From positions 63,319-103,897 of the forward strand of contig QHYJ01000016.1 in NCBI GenBank assembly GCA_003223255.1: DNA of 40,579 nt, read 5' to 3'. This DNA is from Acidobacteriota bacterium. GTDB lineage: Bacteria; Acidobacteriota; Terriglobia; Acidiferrales; UBA7541. Shown piece by piece: positions 36,685 to 40,579 of the stretch (its first letter is position 1; each line of letters begins with the position of its first letter). The notes under the pieces were generated by a model, which was given only the letters and a program-made list of their open reading frames with translations, was not told the origin of the DNA and ran no database searches. A program made the translations under genes and the position numbers.

Positions 36685-37212
36685 ATGACCATTGGATCAT
36701 CGCTGCTTACGGAATTCGATCAGGAAATGCAAAACACCCGCAAGGTGCTGGAACGTTGTCCGGACGAGAAGTGGAATTGGAAGCCTCACGAAAAATCTGG
36801 CACGCTCGGCTGGCTCGCCGGCCACGCGGCCACTATGGTGGACTGGCTGCCGTACACCATCAGCACCGAAGAGCTCGACTATGCTCCAGTTGGTGGTCCC
36901 AGCTTCACGCCGCCAAAGATTGACAACCGCCAGCAGCTCCTTGCCGAGTTCGATAAGAACGTCACCGCCGCTCGCGCAGCGCTTGCCAAAGTCAGCGACG
37001 CAGAAATGCTGAAGAACTGGAGGTTGCTCGCCGGAGGCCAGGAGATTTTCAAAATGCCTCGCATCGCGGCCATTCGCGGCATGGTGCTGAACCATCACAT
37101 CCATCACCGTGCGCAGCTCACCGTGTATCTTCGCTTGCTGAATGTGGCCGTCCCGGGCCTCTACGGTCCCAGCGCTGACGAAATGCAGCCCAACGCCGCC
37201 GCGGCAAACTAA
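36685..37212 (+). CDS. DinB family protein
   Basis: 175 aa, full length. Four-helix DinB fold with three candidate metal-binding His residues: GWLAGHAATMVDWL (His near 47) and the later NHHIHHRAQLTVYLRLL (two of its His residues). N-terminal LLTEFDQEMQNTRKVLERCP and WNWKPHEKSGTLGWLAG are standard for the family. The Bacillus DinB is DNA-damage inducible; most family members have no proven activity and may be thiol-dependent transferases. Strong ribosome binding site AAAGGAGATACGA before ATG. Followed by palindromic and terminator-like sequences. Confidence 0.95.
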   Translation: MTIGSSLLTEFDQEMQNTRKVLERCPDEKWNWKPHEKSGTLGWLAGHAATMVDWLPYTISTEELDYAPVGGPSFTPPKIDNRQQLLAEFDKNVTAARAALAKVSDAEMLKNWRLLAGGQEIFKMPRIAAIRGMVLNHHIHHRAQLTVYLRLLNVAVPGLYGPSADEMQPNAAAAN

Positions 37213-37232
37213 CCGGGTCTTCTTCTGTAAGG

Positions 37233-37250
37233 GGCGCAGCATGCTGCGCC
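37233..37250. repeat. 18-bp perfect palindrome (REP-like) GGCGCAGCATGCTGCGCC
   Basis: Perfect inverted repeat just after the DinB gene stop. Short GC-rich palindromes with a central GCATGC are common dispersed intergenic elements in Acidobacteriota and similar GC-rich phyla; only a genome-wide search could show that this is one of them. Confidence 0.55.
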
Positions 37251-37284
37251 GCTGTGCAGATTGGCTGCCGCGTAGTGCTTTGGC

Positions 37285-37316
37285 GCGGGGTGCTAGCAGC
37301 TAGCCCCGCAGCTTTT
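37285..37316 (+). terminator. Probable intrinsic terminator after the DinB family gene
   Basis: GCGGGGTGCTAGC (37285-37297) pairs with GCTAGCCCCGC (37299-37309) with one bulged T and a very tight loop, followed by AGCTTTT. The T-tract is short, so efficiency is uncertain. Confidence 0.45.
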
Positions 37317-37417
37317 CTGCACGCGCCCTGCTCTGCACACCGGGCTTCGGCAACCTCCTCTGCAACGCGCTATACTAGTCGGTCGCTCCTCTGTCGTTCG
37401 GACGTTGGAGGTCCGCC

Positions 37418-38608
37418 ATGAACACCGAAACTCCCGTGATTCTCTCCGCCGTCCGCACGCCCATCGGGAAATTCCAGGGTGGCCTCGGGGGTTTCTCCGC
37501 GCCTGAACTTGGCGCCAAAGTTGTTGCGGAAGCCATTCGCCGCGCCGGCCTCGAACCCCAGCAAATCGACGAAGCTATCCTGGGCAACGTCGTCCAGGCC
37601 GGCCTCGGTCAAAACCCCGCGCGTCAGGCCGCTCTGAAGGGCGGCTGCCAACCGCGCGTCGCCGCCATGACCATCAACAAAGTGTGCGGCTCCGGCTTAA
37701 AAGCTGTCGCTCTCGCCGCGCAAGCCGTGCAGCTGGGCGAATCCGAAATCGTCGCCGCAGGGGGCATGGAATCCATGTCCAACTGTCCGTATCTTTTGCC
37801 GCAAGCGCGCACCGGCTACCGCCTCGGCGACGGGAAACTCCTCGATTCCATGATCCACGACGGCTTGTGGGACGCTTATGAAGGTTTTCACATGGGCATG
37901 ACCGGCGAACTCGTCGCCGAAAAATACGGCATCACGCGTGAAGAGCAGGATCGTTTCGCCGTCGAGAGCCACCAGAAAGCGGTTCGCGCTCGCAAATCCT
38001 GCTTTTTCGAAGCGCAGATTCTTCCCATCGAAGTGCCGCAGAAAAAAAGCGATCCCCTCGTCATCAAATACGACGAATCGCCGCGCGAAGACACTTCCAT
38101 GGAAGCGCTCGCGAAGCTGAAGCCCGCCTTCAAGAAAGACGGCACGGTCACGGCGGGCAATGCTCCGGGCACCAACGATGGCGCGGCGGCCTTGATCGTT
38201 ACCAGCGAACGCAACGCCTCGCGCCTGGGTAAGGCGCCCATCGCGCGCATCGTCGCGCAAGCCGTCAGCGGCGTCGAGCCCAAGTGGGTGATGATGGCGC
38301 CGGTCGACGCCGTCGAAAAGCTGCTTGCGAAAACCAGCTGGGACCGCGATAAAGATGTCGATCTCTTCGAGTTGAACGAAGCTTTTGCCGTCGCGGCCAT
38401 TGCCGTCACGCGCGAGCTCAAGCTCAATCCCGAGAAAGTCGACGTGAACGGCGGCGCCGTCGCCCTCGGCCATCCCATCGGCGCGAGCGGCGCGCGCATC
38501 CTGGTCACGCTGCTCTATGAACTGCAGCGTCGCAACTTGAAACGCGGTGTCGCCGCCCTTTGCCTCGGCGGCGGAAACGCCGTCGCTCTAGCCGTGGAGC
38601 GCTTCTGA
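37418..38608 (+). CDS. Acetyl-CoA C-acetyltransferase (thiolase)
   Basis: 396 aa, typical biosynthetic or degradative thiolase length. The active-site residues are all present: Cys89 in [20 protein letters not shown] (nucleophile), His in [20 protein letters not shown], and the second Cys in [16 protein letters not shown]-type block [20 protein letters not shown] and [12 protein letters not shown] also fit. It joins or splits acetyl groups of acetoacetyl-CoA, serving fatty acid oxidation, ketone or PHB metabolism. No partner genes (phaB, hbd) are nearby, so the pathway is open; atoB or phaA would be equally valid names. Own transcription unit. Confidence 0.96.
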   Translation: MNTETPVILSAVRTPIGKFQGGLGGFSAPELGAKVVAEAIRRAGLEPQQIDEAILGNVVQAGLGQNPARQAALKGGCQPRVAAMTINKVCGSGLKAVALAAQAVQLGESEIVAAGGMESMSNCPYLLPQARTGYRLGDGKLLDSMIHDGLWDAYEGFHMGMTGELVAEKYGITREEQDRFAVESHQKAVRARKSCFFEAQILPIEVPQKKSDPLVIKYDESPREDTSMEALAKLKPAFKKDGTVTAGNAPGTNDGAAALIVTSERNASRLGKAPIARIVAQAVSGVEPKWVMMAPVDAVEKLLAKTSWDRDKDVDLFELNEAFAVAAIAVTRELKLNPEKVDVNGGAVALGHPIGASGARILVTLLYELQRRNLKRGVAALCLGGGNAVALAVERF

Positions 38609-39199
38609 GTCTTTCGATCGCTCGCTATATTTGTTCCGGACTTAGGTTGGCTTATCGTCATAACTGGCTAGAATTTCTTGGCTGATGATGCTGCTAGCTC
38701 TGTCCCGGCCCGGGAGATGCGCAGATGTGGGAAGATTATCAATACTGCTGAGTCGTGTTCTGCAAAGACTACTTCTACCATCTTCGGCAGAACGTGTTTC
38801 ACCGACACAGGATTCCTCTCGGCGTAACCCACGGCATCACGAACCATCCTGCGATCGATGCGCGCTTCCGCGTGCGTGGCGACGATTGCGGCAAGGAGTA
38901 TCTCTACGCGCCATCCGAAGTCGTCCGCTACGAACAAGAGCCGCCCCCATCCTGTGAGCCTCATCCTCTCTTTCGCGAACAGGATTGATGCGTTTGTAGC
39001 TGGACATTCTCGTTCCGCGCGCCTGGGCCGTGCTACTTGTTCCCTCTTTGGTGAATCCGCAACCTCCTACCGCGACCCCTGGACTGGCCCGCGGGGCGCC
39101 AAGCCTTCGCGGAAATTGGTTTCTCCGGCAGCGCCGCCCCCAAGCCCGGCACGGCGAGAGCTTTGTCTTCCGAAGAAACTGCGGTAGGGTGAAAACGCC
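38609..39199. other. Intergenic region with no supported gene
   Basis: About 590 bp between the thiolase and the zinc-ribbon gene. Open frames exist on both strands (plus 38755-38988, minus 38668-38964) but they overlap in antisense, have no family resemblance I recognise and no good ribosome binding site. It may hold remnants of a lost gene. Confidence 0.5.
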
Positions 39200-40288
39200 A
39201 TGAAATACTGTCCCTTATGCGCCGCTGAATACAAAGAAGGCCGCGACCGCTGCTCCTCTTGCCGAGCCGCGCTCGTAGCCTCGCTCCCCGCCGAAGAGGT
39301 GCGCAAGAACCCGCCAAAGCTTCTCTGGATTGGCGGCAGCTCAGCCGAATTTGGCGCCGTGGCCGGGGCGCTTCGTGAGGCCGGCATTCCCGCGCTCATC
39401 GAAGAAGGGTGCACGCGAATCCTCCAGAGATTGCTGAATTGCGAATCGCAAATTTGTGTCTTGCAAAATGAATTTCCGTGCGCGCTGCAAACCGCCGCCG
39501 CAGCGATCGCCGCGCTCACTGCAAGCCGCAGCGTCGAGAAGTGCTATCAATGTGAGTCGGAATGCTCCGCCGCGCTGGCAGTTTGTCCGAAGTGCTCTGC
39601 AATATTGATTTTGGAACGCCCATCGAAACACCAGCCCGCCGCCGCGGACGAGGATCTGGCCCAAACTGTGAAATATTGCCCGCTCTGCGGCGCGGAATAC
39701 GCGTCAAACTACCGGCACTGCACGGTCTGCGGCGTGGAACTGGTTCCCGAAGAGATGCGCGGGAGGCCGTTCAGTGACCAGGAATTGGAAGAGAAAATCG
39801 TGATCGTTTGGCGCGGCGGCGATCCCGCGGCGGTAAGCAATGTCGTCAGCCTGCTGCGTGCCGCCGGCATTCGTCACCACGTGGAGTCCACCCACGATCA
39901 TTTCGTGTTTGAACTGGCCTTGCCGCGCCCAAGATATGTGGTGCGTATTCTGAAGCGCGACGAGGAAAGGGCGAAAGAGCTGCTCGGAGACATCACCGAC
40001 AGCCCCTTCTTCGGCGCGGAAATTTCCCCGGACTTCCCCGAGGACCTCTCGACTCCGGCGCGCTCCTCCGATCGCCGCTGGAACCCTGCGGCCGCTACCG
40101 TGGAGGTTTGGAGCGGCGATGATGCGGCCATGGCAAAACTTGTAGGTGATTGTCTGCGGGAGAACCACATCGGTTTCCGTCGTGAAGGATGTGAGCCGGG
40201 GAAGCTCCGCCTCTTGGTGACCAACGCGGAGGAAGTCCGCGCCCGCGAGATTCTCCGCGAAATCCGCGAAGGCCGGCCCCTCGCATAA
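39200..40288 (+). CDS. Multi-zinc-ribbon protein with DUF2007-like repeats
   Basis: 362 aa. Three Cys4 ribbons are visible: CPLC...CSSC (4-21), CYQC...CPKC (about 115-134), and CPLC...CTVC (about 160-178). Between and after them are three segments of the DUF2007 type (about 40-105, 200-260 and 300-360), each a beta-alpha-beta unit with a helix as in AVSNVVSLLRAAGIRHHVES and DAAMAKLVGDCLRENHIGF. DUF2007 is called a putative signal-transducing domain, related to PII-like folds. The protein looks cytoplasmic, with no membrane helix. Function unknown. It is convergent with a second zinc-ribbon gene 24 bp downstream. Confidence 0.85.
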   Translation: MKYCPLCAAEYKEGRDRCSSCRAALVASLPAEEVRKNPPKLLWIGGSSAEFGAVAGALREAGIPALIEEGCTRILQRLLNCESQICVLQNEFPCALQTAAAAIAALTASRSVEKCYQCESECSAALAVCPKCSAILILERPSKHQPAAADEDLAQTVKYCPLCGAEYASNYRHCTVCGVELVPEEMRGRPFSDQELEEKIVIVWRGGDPAAVSNVVSLLRAAGIRHHVESTHDHFVFELALPRPRYVVRILKRDEERAKELLGDITDSPFFGAEISPDFPEDLSTPARSSDRRWNPAAATVEVWSGDDAAMAKLVGDCLRENHIGFRREGCEPGKLRLLVTNAEEVRAREILREIREGRPLA

Positions 40289-40312
40289 TCACAAAGATTC
40301 GCTTAGCCGGTG

Positions 40313-40579
40313 CTACAGGTTGGAAGACTGGGGCGTGAGTTCGCCCCTGCCGCCAGCGGCCAAGTCGTTTCCGCAGTACGGGCAGAACTTGTCGAGTTCG
40401 CCGACTTCTCTCTTGCATTGCGGACAAGAGGGTTGCAGATTGCATTTGCAGTTGGGGCAGAAATTAAACCGCGCGCTGACCGACGCGCTGCACTGCGGAC
40501 ACGGATAGGGCAGCGGCTCGCGCATCAAGAAGTAAATCACAAATCCGATCAGCCCCCACGTCGGCAGAAAAATCAGAAT
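40313..40579 (-). CDS. Zinc-ribbon membrane protein (partial, N-terminus beyond right edge)
   Basis: The frame is open to the right edge, so the visible start at GTG 40540 is not the true one. The visible part opens with a membrane helix (ILIFLPTWGLIGFVIYFLM), then two zinc ribbons: CPQCSASVSARFNFCPNC and CPQCKREVGELDKFCPYC. The helix-plus-ribbon layout resembles PLDc_N-type small membrane proteins with a zinc ribbon tail. Stop at 40313-40315. Function unknown. Confidence 0.75.
   Translation of the reverse strand: MLIFLPTWGLIGFVIYFLMREPLPYPCPQCSASVSARFNFCPNCKCNLQPSCPQCKREVGELDKFCPYCGNDLAAGGRGELTPQSSNL

Noticed and set aside
38668-38988. Overlapping open frames on both strands after the thiolase
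   Set aside because: Neither has a recognisable domain or start signal; they cannot both be real and I cannot choose.

Overview
The window reads as chromosomal DNA of a GC-rich bacterium, most likely an Acidobacteriota member (Terriglobia-like). This is inferred, not proven. The reasons are neighbouring DUF6152 and DUF6644 genes, DinB/DUF1572 proteins, the remnant of a typical acidobacterial Hanks-type kinase, and a HicB/HicA type common in that phylum. No rRNA, tRNA, CRISPR array or intact insertion sequence was seen.

Region by region. 1-1586 holds an ECF sigma factor and, overlapping it by 4 bp, a zinc-finger anti-sigma factor fused in frame to a bactofilin-like polymer-forming domain; the fusion runs off the left edge. 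2156-4912 holds a DUF6152/DUF6644 pair and an orphan membrane histidine kinase. 5295-11462 is housekeeping: uvrA, a deoxyhypusine-synthase-like protein, a CPBP membrane protease and mtnA. 11546-12444 is a decayed Ser/Thr kinase.

12579-30059 is a large envelope-polysaccharide locus. It encodes two nucleotide-sugar dehydrogenases (WbpA type and UDP-glucose dehydrogenase), a UDP-glucuronate decarboxylase, a CpsB/YwqE-like PHP phosphatase, a YdcF/SanA-like protein, a split TauE/SafE pair, a WecA/MraY-like initiating transferase and an FAD reductase. A tight minus-strand run follows: GT4 (broken), GT4, transglutaminase-like protein, glutamine amidotransferase (AsnB type), carbamoyltransferase, GT4. 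Taken together the enzymes could make UDP-sugars and uronic acids, start a repeat unit on a polyprenyl carrier, extend it, and decorate it with carbamoyl and possibly amide groups.

30161-40579 is mixed: a secreted beta-propeller protein, a UvrD-like helicase with a C-terminal nuclease, a decayed hicB-hicA module, two DinB-superfamily proteins in divergent orientation, a thiolase, and two zinc-ribbon proteins, the last cut by the right edge.

A notable theme is gene decay: the kinase, one glycosyltransferase and the toxin-antitoxin pair are all broken in readable ways. The best candidates for something little described are the anti-sigma/bactofilin fusion and the amidotransferase-carbamoyltransferase-transglutaminase-like group in the glycan operon.
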